Source of the DNA: Desmodesmus armatus
Taxonomy: Eukaryota > Chlorophyta > Chlorophyceae > Sphaeropleales > Scenedesmaceae
Assembly (NCBI GenBank): GCA_007449985.2
Contig: VIIQ02000659.1
Location: 312,501 to 376,500 of the forward strand
Direction: 5' to 3'
Length of the DNA stretch: 64,000 nucleotides
Part shown: positions 33,906 to 49,261 of the stretch, piece by piece
Layout of the letters: each line of letters opens with the position of its first letter
Numbering within the stretch: the first letter of the stretch is position 1
The notes under the pieces: model-generated
The model's input: the letters and a program-made list of their open reading frames with translations, nothing else
Databases searched by the model: none
What the model was told of the DNA's origin: nothing
Translations under genes and position numbers: made by a program

Positions 33906-36900
33906 ATGAGGTCTTCGATGCTCTGCTTCGTTATACTGGCGATCCTGTTAGGTGAGACATGCCAGGATGCTGCAACAGCAGTCCAGCTGGACAGCTGGCG
34001 AGTACAGCCAGCACACCTCTGCACAGTCCTTTGTGCTGGATTGAACTCTGAGATTCAGGTGTAGCAACAAGACGTCTCAGCTTGCAACTGGTTCACCCTG
34101 CAAACGCTAACCCAGCACATCCCCGTGCCCTTTTGCTTCCTGCTCACAGGTGCTGTCACCGCAGACCCTTGTGGAACGCTCAACTTCTTCCCTACAGCAT
34201 CCCAGATAACAGGAGCTACTGGTGCAGCAGCAAGAGTTGCTGTGAACGAAGATGTGGCCTGCACAGGCAACCAAGTCTGCAATTGGCCCAGTGTAATGAA
34301 CAAGACAGCGCAGGAAGCCTACGTGACCGAGCTTGGCACCAATATTGCAGCTGGTGGGCTGCTCAACGTGGCAGTGAAGGAGTATAGTGGCAAGCAGCTG
34401 CGTGTCTTCTTCCGCCCAGTCAGCCCTCTGCTGACCGCCAATGCCAACGCCATGTCGTGTGTGCTGGCAAAGACACCCACCACAACACGCAAGCTGACAC
34501 AGGCGTCCATGTACTCGGTCACAACTCCTGGCACCTGGAGCTACTCAGCTACTCTCAGCACTGGTGGCACCATCCCAGGCGGACAGCGTGCTGCTGCTGC
34601 CACTGGTGACCTCACAATTTCAACAGAGGGCGCAGAGGATGTGAGTTGTGGCACTGCTGTACCCATTGTTGCAGCCACTGGCTTGCAGAGCCTTGTGCTG
34701 GGCCAGCACAAGGCTTGTGAAGCTGCTGCCCTTACTGTGTCAGCATCAGCTAAACATCCAAGCCTTGAAAACTGGCGCAGGCAGGCTATTTGCATGGTGA
34801 CAGCATGCCAACAACTGTGCGTAATGCCATGCCTGCACCTGCGAGCATGGCCTGGATCTCAGCCTCAGCGCACGCTGATGCCATGCAATGCAGCCTAGGC
34901 CATAAGCAGCAGGATAGGGCTAGTCACACACATGCATGCTGTTGCGCATGACACCCAACACAGCCATGACTGCGACTGCCTGCCCAGCACAGCCCAGCAA
35001 CGTGCTGCTGTCTGCTAAACATGTGCATCCTGGCATGACCTTTCTGACTATGTCTGCAACTGCAGGACAAGCAACACTGCGCAACCATCAACGTCGTGCT
35101 GAGTGGCTACACCGTCAGCAACGCCCCAGCTGGCTTCCCCAGGCAGATCACCCTGCCCTTCAGTGTCTGCTGGTACAAGCACAACGGGCAAGCCAGGGCC
35201 ACCTTTGACTTTGGCTCCTGCGGAGCTGGTGGAGGTGAGCTTTTGGCCGCGCGTAGCCTGTAGGATCCCCCCTGAGGACCTGCGCATAGTTGCTGTCAGC
35301 ATCGCACATCATAATGTGCCGCACGCAGTGGCAACAAAGTCCAATGTACTGGATGGCGCCTATGACGGTCGCTGTTGGTTAGAGGTCTGAGCTTGCTGTC
35401 GTTGCATCGCTGCAGGTTACACTGTCAACGTCAGCCAGATTTCGCCCCTGGCCCAGAACATTACTCAAGGTGGATTTGACCTGCTGGATGAGTCGGGGAA
35501 GCCCTACCTGCTGATACAGCCAGTCATCCAGGTAAGGCACTTCAGCATCAGGCGCTGTGTATGGTGCACCACGTGACACCACCTTAATAGGTGCTGACAA
35601 GGTGTGAGATGTAACGCAGTTTTTCTCTGACAACAGTGATGTGACTTTCACTGAAAGCGACATTGTATCGCGTCGGTGCCGCCGTGTTGTGCTGCAGGTT
35701 TTTGGGCGCATGAACAAGACCATCGAGGGTGTCCCTGTGGAGGAGGGTGCGTCCTATGTGAACAAGTACTATCTGCTGCCCACCGACCTCAAGCCCACAG
35801 ACACGGTCACTCTGACACTTGATGAGGGAGAGCTGGAGGAGGGCTACTACCACATGTCAGCCAAGGTAACCGGCATGCGTAACTGCCAGCTGGCATGGGT
35901 TTGACTGGATGCCTTGTGTGCTGCACTTCAGTAAAGCAGCAGCAGCTGCCAGTGGCATCGTGACAGGCTGTCCCTGCCAAAGATCAGCGACAAGAAGGTC
36001 CACCTTCACATGCAGACAACGAGCTGCTTGTTCTGTCTTGACAATCACCTTGATGAGTGCCATTTTGCACCCGTGCTGTAGGTTGCTGTGATCACCAAGT
36101 TCCCACAGCTGGTTGACCTGCAAGGGCCTGCCAGGATCAACCAGACCGATATTGCTGCCATCATGGGCTTCACTGGTGGGTGCTGCTGCTGGTGCTTGTG
36201 CCGAACAACAGTGACGACACTACTTCTTGTTGAGCTGCATGTGGCCCGGTGCTGCACAGTAGACTGCAGCACCCCTGCAGAGAGGCCCTCTGGGCCAGCA
36301 CACATGTGCATGTATGGGCTTGGCAACAGCAGGCAACGTTGCAGTTTTCTCACAACAAGTCCTGTGGCACACATGAAGTCTGATCAAGGCGGTGTCATAT
36401 AGTGGTCCCGTGCTCTTGCATGGCCTGTCTTGTCCTGTCCTGCAGAGTACATGGGCTTCTTGGTCAGGAATGGCTCAGATGAGGAGTTGCCCTTGTTGGG
36501 GCTGCAAAGTGGCACCCGCGTGCCCCAGATTGCTGACATCAGTGTAGACAAGGAGGGCGTCAAGATCAAGGTGAGAGACCATGAAGTTGTCAGCCCTTAG
36601 TCTCAGCCTGGCAGGCTGTGGCAGGCTATGGCACAGTCCGACACTGTTTAGCATACTTGGGCCTCAGCACGTCGATGCTTTCAATCCACACATGCGCAGA
36701 GGCTGAGGTGAGACTGCACAGCCAATATTATGACGCTAAGCTTTCCTGGCTAGCACTGCTGCCAGTAAAGCGCTCCTCAGCACATCTAGCTGGGTGGCGA
36801 AACTGTGCAGGTGCACACAGTGCGCTTGACTGACGCCTGGTCTGCCATTGTGCAATGCAGGGTGGCGATGCTATCACCTTCACATGGCAGTTTGTGGCTG

Positions 36901-37277
36901 CGGGTGAGGAGAAGTGCTACCACGATGGTGTGGAGATCAGGTCCACCCCCTGCGTATCCCCCATGATTGTGGCCGCCAAGGCGTTCAGCTCCAACGTCAC
37001 CAGCCACAACTTCAGCGTTGTCATCACAGATGTGTGCGGCAACAACAAGACCGCCAACTTCACCTACACCGCAGACGGTGCCAGGGCCATCAGCGAAGTT
37101 GACTATGTGAACCCTAATGTCATGGACGACGGCACAGGGGTGTTTGCGACTGGCACATCTCCACGCCGTGCTAGCGGCACCAGTGCTGCTACACCTGTCG
37201 CCACGGCTGCTGCCTTGCTGAGAAACACAGTGGCTGCGTTTGTGGCCAGCATCTTGTTGATGGGCCTGTTGCTGTGA
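33906..37277 (+). CDS. Secreted, probably GPI-anchored cell-surface protein of unknown function
   Basis: Eight exons, all in phase, give 541 residues: 33906-33951, 34150-34640, 35066-35234, 35416-35531, 35698-35865, 36082-36175, 36446-36570, 36861-37277. The N-terminus MRSSMLCFVILAILLGAVTA is a classical signal peptide. The C-terminus ends in a hydrophobic stretch with no following charge (VASILLMGLLL) behind a small-residue spacer (SGTSAATPVATAAA), the layout of a GPI-attachment signal. Several NxS/T sequons (NVSQ, NITQ, NKTI, NGSD, NVTS, NKTA, NFTY) fit secretion. The last exon has three or four Cys and a beta-sandwich-like pattern (FTWQFVA, NFSVVITDVCG) reminiscent of Ig-like or REJ/PKD folds, but I cannot assign a family. 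It sits just after the Cys-rich extracellular gene, on the same strand. Confidence 0.85.
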
Positions 37278-37906
37278 TTGTTCCGACCAGTCAGCAGTCA
37301 GTAGGCAGGGTAGATAGCAGTTGTTGTCCAGCATACAGGGAGCTCCCTCAAGGTCTCTACTGATACAGTTTCACGGCATGCAGCATCTATGAACGACGAC
37401 AAGAGGGGATTAATAATTTAGGAATATGTGGATGGTGGCCAGTCATTTGTGAGGAACATGCGGTTTGTATGCACTGCTGGTTGCTTGTGTCAGGCAACAG
37501 CATAAATTTGCACTACTACCTTGACTTGTGTTGCCCGATGGAACTTGTTGGTGCATGTATAGTGTATCTGGTGCTGCAATGCACCCTTTGGATATCAAGA
37601 CACGACGTCATTTGTCATCTTTGTGCCCCAGTCAAACCTGCAACCAACCTGTCAAGCCACACGGCCTAAAGGCCCAATTACTGCGTTATGTATTGGCACA
37701 AAAAGCTTACAGAGTCAGTCACAAGCTCGTGCTGCCCTCAAGCAGTAAGAACGCAGACAGCAGTAGCAGAGTCGCGACAGTTCGGCACTGGACTTGGTTT
37801 TGCCACAGAAGCAACTTATACGTAATCGTAGTAACTGTGATCTCTACCTGCAAAGTATACACTAGCTTCCGAAGCCATAGCGGCAGGTGCTTGCGGCGGT
37901 GCTTTC
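37278..37906. other. Intergenic region upstream of KRR1
   Basis: 3' UTR of the surface-protein gene and promoter/5' UTR of KRR1. It is more AT-rich than its neighbours (TTAATAATTTAGG near 37409). No TGTAA, TATA box or coding region is supported. Confidence 0.5.
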
Positions 37907-41045
<3,139 letters not shown>

Positions 41046-41534
41046 GTTGGAATCCTGATTGGCAGGGTGGCAGGGTGAAGCGATGTTTTCAGTGCTGTGT
41101 ACATGTGTGTTCTGGGTGCGACCTGATCTGTTGTGGTGTAACAGGTGTGTGCCTCAATGTGAATGTGCTTGGCAGTATGAGGACCTGTACCAGTGAAGTG
41201 GGAGGGGGGAGTCCCCCCGGGGGACCCCTGCAGCCCGTGCCCTGCAGCTTACATGTTCTTTTGAAAGTCCTCCTTCTGCGCTGTCTTGTCAACTTCATGT
41301 TCAAGCGTGATTGCTGCTTGGGCTGCCCCTCTGCCTGGCAGTGCTAGAGTTCCAATGTCTTCGCATGTTTGTCACCATTACGTAACCCGCCCTTTCGTGG
41401 TCGAGATTATGGTGCAAACGTGCAAAAAGTCGGAGTATGATCACATAGATTACAAAGAGCTTCTTCAGGATCGCCAGCTGTAGCCATATCCTGCAGATTT
41501 TGACTGGACCGACAGATTCACTTCCTTCAGCCTC
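41046..41534. other. Intergenic region between KRR1 and a small membrane-protein gene
   Basis: TGTAA at 41137-41141 ends KRR1. A GC-palindromic stretch GGGGGGAGTCCCCCCGGGGG at about 41205-41224 could form a hairpin. No coding region is supported. Confidence 0.5.
41137..41141 (+). terminator. TGTAA polyadenylation signal of KRR1
   Basis: TGTAA 92 nt downstream of the KRR1 stop codon. Confidence 0.5.
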
Positions 41535-42327
41535 ATGGAATCCCTTCGTGTTGTTTTGATGCTTGGTAAGCCTGAAGACTGCAGTTCCCCTTACAGCTGC
41601 ACAACCTTTGCCTCTGTGCATGTGCTGAGCTGGCAGCAGCAAGTCAGCAGTGACACACCTTCACCCTGCAAACGCAGGCTGCTGCCTGGCCACCACCACA
41701 GCACTGACAGCACCCCCTGTCAGCGTTCCCAAGCTGGACCCCAGCCAGATCACTGTGCCTTTTGTGGTGGAGAACGCCAAGGCAGTTGCAGGCATTGGCA
41801 TGGCAGTGTTGGGGGCAGGCTTCCTTGTGATGATCCTGCTGTCTCTCCTAGGCAACCACGGCCTCAACCACAACAGCAATGATGAAGCCTATGCACCAGC
41901 AGCCGGCATTGTGGAGGTGCATGCGCACCGACCAGGCAAGGTGAGGTACAAGTGCAGGACCCTGTTGGATTGGGTCGCGGGATTCACCGAGTTGGTCCTG
42001 TTGCTCAGCCCGGGCAGTGGAAGGGACACAGCAGCTGTGCAGATAACTTCTGTGGCAGGCACAGTGGCGTTGCATCAAACATGTCTGGTTGATGCACAGC
42101 TGCAGCTGGCATGGCTGTAGTCTTTTGGCCGTGCCCCATTAGTGAAGATGCTGGTTCACATTCGGTGATGCCATTACTGTGCTGACAACACTCAGCTTGG
42201 AAGCACAGCATGCTCAAAGTGACGGTGGGCATAATTCTCATACCAGCTGTGGCTGTTCCCTGCGCTGTTGTTACTGGTGCTGACCTTGCAGGGCAAGACT
42301 GCGCAGTCGCAATTCATTGCAGGATGA
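41535..42327 (+). CDS. Small single-span membrane protein of unknown function
   Basis: Three exons in phase (41535-41565, 41678-41940, 42292-42327) give 109 residues. The N-terminus (MESLRVVLMLGCC) is hydrophobic and could be a short signal or targeting peptide. Residues about 48-72 (AVAGIGMAVLGAGFLVMILLSLLG) form one clear membrane span, cited here only in part: GIGMAVLGAGFLVMILLSLL. It is preceded by VPFVVENAK and followed by a polar tail rich in His and Asn (NHGLNHNSNDEAY) that ends AQSQFIAG. I do not recognise the family. The start is the ATG that splices in phase to the membrane exon. Reading through the exon 2 donor instead would give a longer, less plausible tail. Confidence 0.55.
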
Positions 42328-43194
42328 GCTTGGCCCGGCAGCTGCGGCATCAGGTCAACTTGATAACGATATTTGATTTTCAGCATGGTCCGGCAGCAGT
42401 TGTCCAGATGACTCATCAGATATCGCACTGTATCAGATACAGCAGGTGGCTGGGAGTCATGCTGTATGATGGTGTGTACAGTATGGGTGTAGACAGCAGT
42501 GCTGGGCAGTGGCCACCCAGGATAGTACTGATTGTTCCCTCAACCATCCATCGTGTGTGCATGCACTTAGGCGCTGTCCCATCAGCCTTGTTGCACTGTG
42601 GATTGCAATTGCTGCGCACACAGCAATCCCTTTCCTGCAATGCAGCATGCAGAAGGTTGTGTGGGCATCCACCCAGTGGGTGCCTGGTGCTGTGCCTGGT
42701 GCTGAGCCTATTTTGTTGTGGACTTGTAGGCTGTCGCCGGTGGCTGCTGTATGCCAGTTGTCAAGTCTATCAAATTGTTGTGACTTGGTCCCAAGTAGCT
42801 CACATCTGCAGAATGGTGCCAACTCTGGTGTACAAGCTGGCCCAGCTTTACCGTAAATGGTGACTGCACAAGGCCCAGACATGGCCCCACAACAGCCAGA
42901 TGTATGTTTGCAAGCGATCACAACCAACACATGCAGCATGGACGGTCCAGCCATGGCCCCGCAACAACCGCTTGTAGGCAAATAATCACAAGCTATGCAC
43001 AAAGCACCTGTACTGCCATTATTGCAGCACACACATGTGGCTGTACAGCCACTGATTGGCCAACCCCTGCATTGCCTGTTGAAAGCTCAATGAAATCTGC
43101 AACTGCAAGCTGCGACTCAAGCAACACCAACTTCCACTAGCCTTCATGGCCCAGGCTTGGGGCCTACGATGCACAGTATCAGCAGGCTGCTGCT
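42328..43194. other. Convergent intergenic region
   Basis: Holds the 3' ends of the small membrane-protein gene (+) and the hydrophilic-protein gene (-). An imperfect direct repeat (CATGGCCCC(A/G)CAACA(G/A)CC, then a run to ATCACAA) sits at about 42880-42932 and 42952-42993. The pattern GGTGCCTGGTGCTGTGCCTG at about 42677 is a short tandem repeat. A long open frame crossing the region has no family features. Confidence 0.5.
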
Positions 43195-45301
43195 CTACAT
43201 CTGGTTCCTGTTGAACTCGTCACGGGCGGATGTGTCTGTGGTCTCGCCCTGGGATCCAGATCCTGCAGAGGCGCCCTCGCTCTGTGACATAGGGTCAGAG
43301 CCGGCAGAGTGGGCGGGGCCGGTGTTGCTGGCGTCCTTGTGGGGGGGCACGCCGTGCCCACGCTCCCTGCAGACATGCATAAGAATAAAACAGACACGCT
43401 CTGTCACGAGGCTGCTTACTGTGCTGCATCAAGCCACTGGCTTCTGGGAAGCCCACTGGCATCACCATACTTGAATAGCACCTGGTGGTGGTGGAGGGCA
43501 GGTATCACAGGTGGATACTACCAGCATCAAGACTCGTGCTGACCCAGTAACCAGGTGCATTGCGCCGTGTGTCGCAGTATCTTTGCGGCAAGGGCAGCCA
43601 ACCGTTGGCCTTAGTAAGGCTTGGCAGGTGCGATTGCAGCACAGTGCATTCTCAAACCCATCCCTGAGATGTGCTCACTGTCGATGCTCGGCACTATACC
43701 ACAGCACAGCACTGCTGTGCTGCCACAGCCAGCAGCCTACTGCCAGGCCCCCGGGGGGGGGGGGAGCTTGGCAAGCACATGTTGACCGCACACCTGCCAA
43801 CTTGAAGACGCACACCTGCCAAGTGGCCCTGTGGTGCCCAATCATGATATACCTGTTCTAGCCTGGCCTGGCAGGTGATTGCATTGAAAGAAAACTGAGT
43901 GTCATTGTCAGCACACATGCGCTCGCACCTGGGCCTGGGGTCATAGGGGTGGTCGCCAAACTTGGGCTCCTCATCAAAGCGTCCACCCTCCTCAGAAACA
44001 GTGGGGGCATCACCCATCTGCTGGGACTGGCGGCCTGTGTCGGCACCACCGCTGCTGGTGCGCTCCTCGGCAGCAGCACCGTACTCTGTGCCTGTCGGCT
44101 GGCCAGCATCAGGCTCCATCTTGCCCTGGCCGATGTCTTGTGCTGCATTGCATGCGCAGGCGCAGCAGGGCAGGGGGCATCGATAGGTGTTTAGTTGGGG
44201 GATAGTTGCCAACTTAGTGCATGCGCACAGCAGCAATGAGCCTCAAGTTGGCTATCACTGGTGCCATGGCGTGCTGATGGTCCACCCATCGCAGCAGAAC
44301 GGCATGTGCACTGCATTGTACAAGCTGGCAGCTTTGATGCCCTGCAAACATGCCATGCATGCATTCAATGCATATGCATCGACATCACACAACCCGGCTT
44401 TGCGACCAAACCAACATGCTGGCCCAGGCTCCAGCCGCACTAGTAATCATGATATGCACGCCCAGGCAAAGCTTGCCCGCAGCTACACTAGGGTGCATTT
44501 GGTGTGTACTAGTAGTACTAGGGTGCATTTGGTGTGTACCTTTCATCACTGTCTCGTGGCCAACAGCGGAGCCCTCGATGTTGCCTTGCTTGATGTCCTT
44601 ATCTGCAGGCACGTCAGGGGCAGACACACTTGTGGTGTGTGATACAGCTCAATACTTTAGCCTCTGCAGCAACACTTGCAGTGCATTGTGATGCCAATGT
44701 CCCATGATGATGTTGTAGACAACACAGGCTGTGGCACCACTGTCAGTCAGGGCCATGCATAGTGGCAGAGTGCAACCACCTTCAAGCTAAGCCTTGATAA
44801 CACATGTGCTACGCTAGTACCTGTGTAGACTGTCTCCCAGTTGTCCTTCAGCATGGCCTCAGAGTCCTCACTGCAGCACAAACATCATGTTGATTGCAGA
44901 ATGTGTTGTGCAGCACTGCTGCTTGACACTGATGTGGTGTGGGCCCCTGGCAGTCACAGCACTGTGTCTGGACATCATGAGGCATGGAACTGTACTCAAG
45001 GAAACTGTCATGCTGCTGGCTAGCCACCGCTGTCAAACTGCATGATGCTGCATCGTGCCACAGTGCCAACTTCATGAGTGGGCTTGGTTGAATCCAGGCC
45101 GAGCAAGGAATGCACTCTGCAGACACCGCTGTCTGACACTGGCAGCCCTTGGACTCACTCCTGGGGTGTGGCACGGACCACGGTCAGCGCAGGCTTGCAG
45201 GTGTGGGTGCAGCTTCCTGCAAGGCGCGCTGGGCGCACAGCAGAGGATGGCCTTGCCTGCCGCATTGGCGCAGCCCGCAGGGTGGTGGAGGCTGACAGCA
45301 T
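43195..45301 (-). CDS. Hydrophilic, organelle-targeted small protein (LEA-like composition)
   Basis: Five exons on the minus strand in continuous phase give 213 residues: 45301-45159, 44870-44821, 44602-44540, 44142-43929, 43366-43195. The N-terminal 45 or so residues (MLSASTTLRAAPMRQARPSS and following) are Ser/Ala/Arg-rich and lack acids, a typical plastid or mitochondrial transit peptide. The rest is very hydrophilic, rich in Gly, Glu, Asp, Gln and Ser, with motifs such as EAMLKDNWETVYTG, DIKQGNIEGSAVGHETVMK, EEGGRFDEEPKFGDHPYD and a tail ending DEFNRNQM. There is no membrane span and almost no Cys. The composition resembles LEA or stress-protective proteins, but I do not recognise the family. 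A TATA-like element lies about 90 nt upstream of the ATG. Confidence 0.8.
44487..44539. repeat. 23-bp direct repeat (30-bp period) abutting a 5' splice site
   Basis: ACTAGGGTGCATTTGGTGTGTAC occurs at 44487-44509 and 44517-44539 as two identical copies (20-base core CTAGGGTGCATTTGGTGTGT). The minus-strand exon 3 begins at 44540, so the donor GTACAC is the end of the repeat, and a second intact donor-like copy lies 30 nt into the intron. Confidence 0.95.
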
Positions 45302-47149
45302 CTTGATACTTGCTGAGCTGAAAAAAATGTCAGGTTTACAGCAGAGAAAGGAAAGTCGAAACAGCGGGTAGTTGTGGCATCGCAGAGGAGCGCTTTATAT
45401 GCTTCGTCACCCTGCGGTCGGCGATGACGTATCATGATGTGTTCGGTGGCGGGATTCGGAAGTGATGATGAGCGTGTATATCTAGCCGATGCATTCAATT
45501 TGAACCTTGAAGCAATATACAAAGGCGTACAAGTCAAGCTTTCCCGTCGTGCATATTTGCCTGAGCGGCAGTTTGAGCTCGCCACCACCACCACCACCAC
45601 ACACCAAGCCCCTCTACTTCATGCATGATGCAGGCCACCAAGAGTATCTTTAGACGGCCAGCATCCTGCTGGTAATCAGCATGACCGCTGTCCAGCAGGG
45701 ATGCTGAAACTCGACCATAACAGCACCCAGCAGCAGCGCCGTTGACAGCAGAGTGGGCAGTGCAGGACCGGTCACTGTCCCCTGTTGCTGGTGCACGTGG
45801 TGGTGGTCACCACCCTTTCCCCTGCCTGCACATGCCTGAGATGAAGCGTCGTCAACCAACAGCTGCACTGCGGCTTCAAGAAATTCTTGCCCCCAGCTCG
45901 CCCCCTGCACTTCCCACAGTCAGTTGCTCTTCTCGACTGTGCAGCCCCATCAGCCTGGCTTGGTGGACAGGCAGTACATGCAATGCTCCTGACAGGGGCC
46001 AGCTCTGAGGGCACATATATGCTGGAGGCAGTTGTAGGACTGCGCAATGCAAGTTCGAACGAACAAAATGGGCAGGCAGAGACAGCAATGGTTGTGGAGT
46101 GGAGTGGCGCAACAGCTGCCTGCCTGGGTCGTGCGACATGCCCATGCTGCAATAGCAGCAGAGACTGTGTTGCTACCCTATCTGCTGTGGTGTCAACCCT
46201 GCTGCGGTTTGATATTCTGTGTGATGGTCTGTTTCACTGCACACTGTTTATTTATAAAAGCTGTTACCCGATACTGCGGCGCCTCTCACAGATGCCCAGA
46301 CATCAGGCACCCAGGCCTGCATGCACTGCACTGCAGATTGGCAACGGCTGTATGCACATGTGCCGCACTCAAACAGCAATATCACAGAACCCTTTGACTT
46401 TGGCCTTCAAAATACATCAGCCCAACTTAAGATTGGGACCTGGCCCCTTCAGGCGGGCACCTAGAACAAAATTAAAGCAGAGGCCTGGCTCCTGTCCCCC
46501 TCTGCAGCAGTGGGCAAGCTGAGCCCATGCATAGAGAGCCTGGACGCTGTGAGCACCTTTGTGCTGATATTGAAAGTGTCCTGAAGTTGACGTGATGCGT
46601 TGGAATGTGAGCCGTGCACCCACTGCACTGATCAGTGGATGTCAGAACCATAGGGACCGGGGACAAGCAGCCGCTGCAGTTGGTGTATTTGGATCATTTG
46701 TGCTTTATTGCCAAGCACGGAAGCCCTTCAAATCGCACCAGATGCCCTCCTACAACTGGCCTGCAGTAACCTGCGAGGATGAGTTTGAAGAGCTTGCTGA
46801 CTGTAGCTCCGCATCCTGATAAGCACCGATTAACTCAATTATGCAACAGGTAACTGCTTCGGCCACTTGTAACACCCTCAGACTGGCTATTTGGGGACCT
46901 TCATCTGATGTGAGTGCCCTTCGCTGGTGACTTGCAGGCCCACTGGTGGTTGCATACTAAAGCACAGGCGCACACAACTAGCTCATATGTCGCTATCGCT
47001 GCCAACATCACGTTACAACAGCTTGATCATTCAGCCCAAAGGGTTATCCGGACCAACCTGCACTGCACTGCTCGCGGGACACAGCAGAACAGCAGTCCCG
47101 ACACAGCTCAGACGTTGTGACTGACAGCTACGCAAGCTTCAATTGCGTT
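45302..47149. other. Divergent intergenic region, possibly containing an unrecognised + strand gene
   Basis: The left end holds the 5' UTR and TATA box of the minus-strand gene. On the + strand, three open stretches look mildly coding: 45434-45628 (FGSDDERVYLADAFNLNLEA), about 45910-46160 (VHAMLLTGASSEGTYMLEAV) and about 46676-46819 (SYNWPAVTCEDEFEELADC). They could be exons of one small gene, but I could not join them with consistent splice sites and recognise no family. A TTATTTATAAAAGC stretch at about 46248 resembles a TATA box. Confidence 0.3.
45393..45399 (-). promoter_or_regulatory. TATA box of the hydrophilic organelle-protein gene
   Basis: CATATAAAG on the minus strand (TATAAAG at 45399-45393), 92 nt upstream of the ATG at 45301. 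This would place transcription start near 45365 and give a 5' UTR of about 65 nt. Confidence 0.55.
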
Positions 47150-49261
47150 ATGACGCCTCCTGCGGCGCGCTACAGGTACTCCTGCACACTCTCAGTGTCA
47201 GCAGTGGCAACATGCCTGTGTGACCTGTAACCGACCTGAACAGCAAGCACAGGCCGTTCCATGGATGCATCTACGTCCCACTGGCAGCCACGCACCAGCG
47301 CAAATGCAGCACTAGCAGCAGCACATCACCCGAGGCTGTTTCGCAGGAGACCCCCACTGGTGCCTCACTTACGAACCCCTTGACCCACCAACTTCACAGC
47401 AGCTGCTGAGACCTCACACGCTGTCCACATGACGCAGGTACATCGAAGACCTGGGCAAGGGTGCATTCGGCTGCGTCATCCTGGCCCAAGACACCATCAC
47501 ACAGGAGCTGGTAGCTGTGAAAAAGCTGCCCCGCCACCTGGCAGCAGACATGCAGCTGGAGCGGGAGCTCTTGGCACACAGCAGCTTGCGGCACCCCCAC
47601 ATCGTGCGCTTCCACCAGGTGTTCCTAAGCCCCAACCACTGCAACCTAGTGCTGGAGTACGTGCCAGGTGAGGCCTTGTTCTGCACCTAGGCCTGCAATC
47701 GGCCCTGCATGTGTCACATGGGAGACTTGCCAGGGGGCGATATCTCCCTTCAGCCGGATGGTTTGGCTCTGCATGTCACAGTCAGCAGTCTGGGCTCCAA
47801 GAGTGGCTTGAGCATTACTAAGCATGCACAGAAGCTTCAGGTGCCTCCCTTGCGTGCCACACTGGCTTCCCCGCCGCCCTTCCTGTGACCTTCCCACTGG
47901 CCCAAAGGGTGACACCTCTCCACTACCGGCATCGAAATAGTGCAGGACATGGCTTGCACTGGGTATTTGATGGCATCAAAGATCCCTGCCATTGTGACTG
48001 TCTTTTTCATTGCCGTGTGCGCAGACGGCACCCTCCTGCAGCATGTGCAGAAGCAGCGGGCGCTACCAGAGCACCAAGCCCGGTGGCTCTTCCAGCAGCT
48101 TATCCTGGCAGTTGACTACTGCCACAGCAGCGGCGTCAGCAACCGGGACATCAAGCTCGATAACATCCTCCTGGACAAGAGCATGAGGGGCCGCGCTGAC
48201 TGGCCAATCCTGAAGATATGCGACTGGGGCTACGCGCGCTCTGGGGCCACGTCTGAGGCAAGCAGCAAAGTGGGGACGCTGAGCTATATGGCGCCAGAGG
48301 TCCTGCAGAACAACAGTTACAGCACGAAGCGTGCAGACATCTGGTCCTGTGGGGTTGTGCTGTATGCTATGCTGGTGAGTGTGCTGCGCAAGCTGTTGGC
48401 TGGATGGACTGGACAAGCCTTGTGACAGGGCGCCCCTGTTTAGCCTGCGGCAAACTGCAACCGTGAGAAAGCCGCCTTTACTTACTGCCGCATGCCTGCA
48501 AGCGTACAGAGTGTGTGTAAGAGTTTGTCAATGCTGCCAAAGGCAGCATGTGCTGCCCTCAGAGTGTCATATACAGCAGCGACTGGCTGACGCTCCTGCT
48601 GTGCCTGCCTGCCCTCTGCATGCAGTGCGGCTGCATGCCGTTTGCTGTGCTGGACTCCAAGCCGCTAGCTGAGCGCATCGTGAAGCTGACCGGCGACATG
48701 CAGCAGTGCCGCTATGCCCTGCCTGACAGGCTGTCAGAGGACGCCAGCAGCTTGCTGAGGCTGTTGCTGCACCCAGACCCCCGCTGTCGGATCGACATGG
48801 CAGGTGATTGCGCCCACTGTCTGGCCGCCAGGATCGCGCGCTAGCTAGTACTGCAGTAGCGCTCAAGCAGCCTATGGCAGTCAATGCGTTCTGGTGTGTT
48901 GAACACACTTTGCGCCACTGCACGTACTAAGGACTTGTGCAGATCCCCCAGCACGCGCTTGACAAGTGCGGTGGTGTCCTGTTGCTGCTGTTCACTGCTG
49001 TTGTTTGCTGCAGGCATCCTGAAGCATCCGTGGTTCCAGGTTGGTCTACCAAAGGAGGCTATGTCCATGAATGCCAACTTCCTGCGTCTGCCCCGGGCGT
49101 GTTCACAGAGCGAGGAAGACATCTGGCGGGTCATCAAGAAAGCCCGGGAGCAGGTGCAGGTGGAGATGCAGGAGTGCATGGCTGGCACGCCTGCATGCCT
49201 CGCAGCGGTGGCGCGTGGAGTCAGCAGCAGCACACGCTCGGTGACAGCAGTCAAGGTTTGA
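47150..49261 (+). CDS. SnRK2-like serine/threonine protein kinase with NRD and DWG motifs
   Basis: Five exons in phase (47150-47175, 47438-47667, 48025-48374, 48626-48803, 49014-49261) give 343 residues, the usual SnRK2 length. The glycine loop GKGAFGCV, VAVKKL lysine, APEVL, DIWSCGVVLY and a terminal HPWF segment follow kinase order. Plant SnRK2s typically read ICHRDLKLEN and KICDFGYSK; here the catalytic loop is SNRDIKLDN and the metal loop KICDWGYAR. So the HRD His is Asn and the DFG Phe is Trp, while catalytic Asp, Lys and Asn remain and activity is likely retained. The C-terminal QSEEDIWRVIKKARE matches the SnRK2 box (QSxEEIxxII). In plants these kinases act in osmotic and ABA signalling. 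The short first exon (MTPPAARYR) was chosen because it splices in phase to YIEDLGKG. Confidence 0.88.

Noticed and set aside
42210..42863. 217-codon + strand open frame with hydrophobic stretches.
   Set aside because: It overlaps the last exon of the small membrane-protein gene in another frame and shows no motif; likely chance openness.
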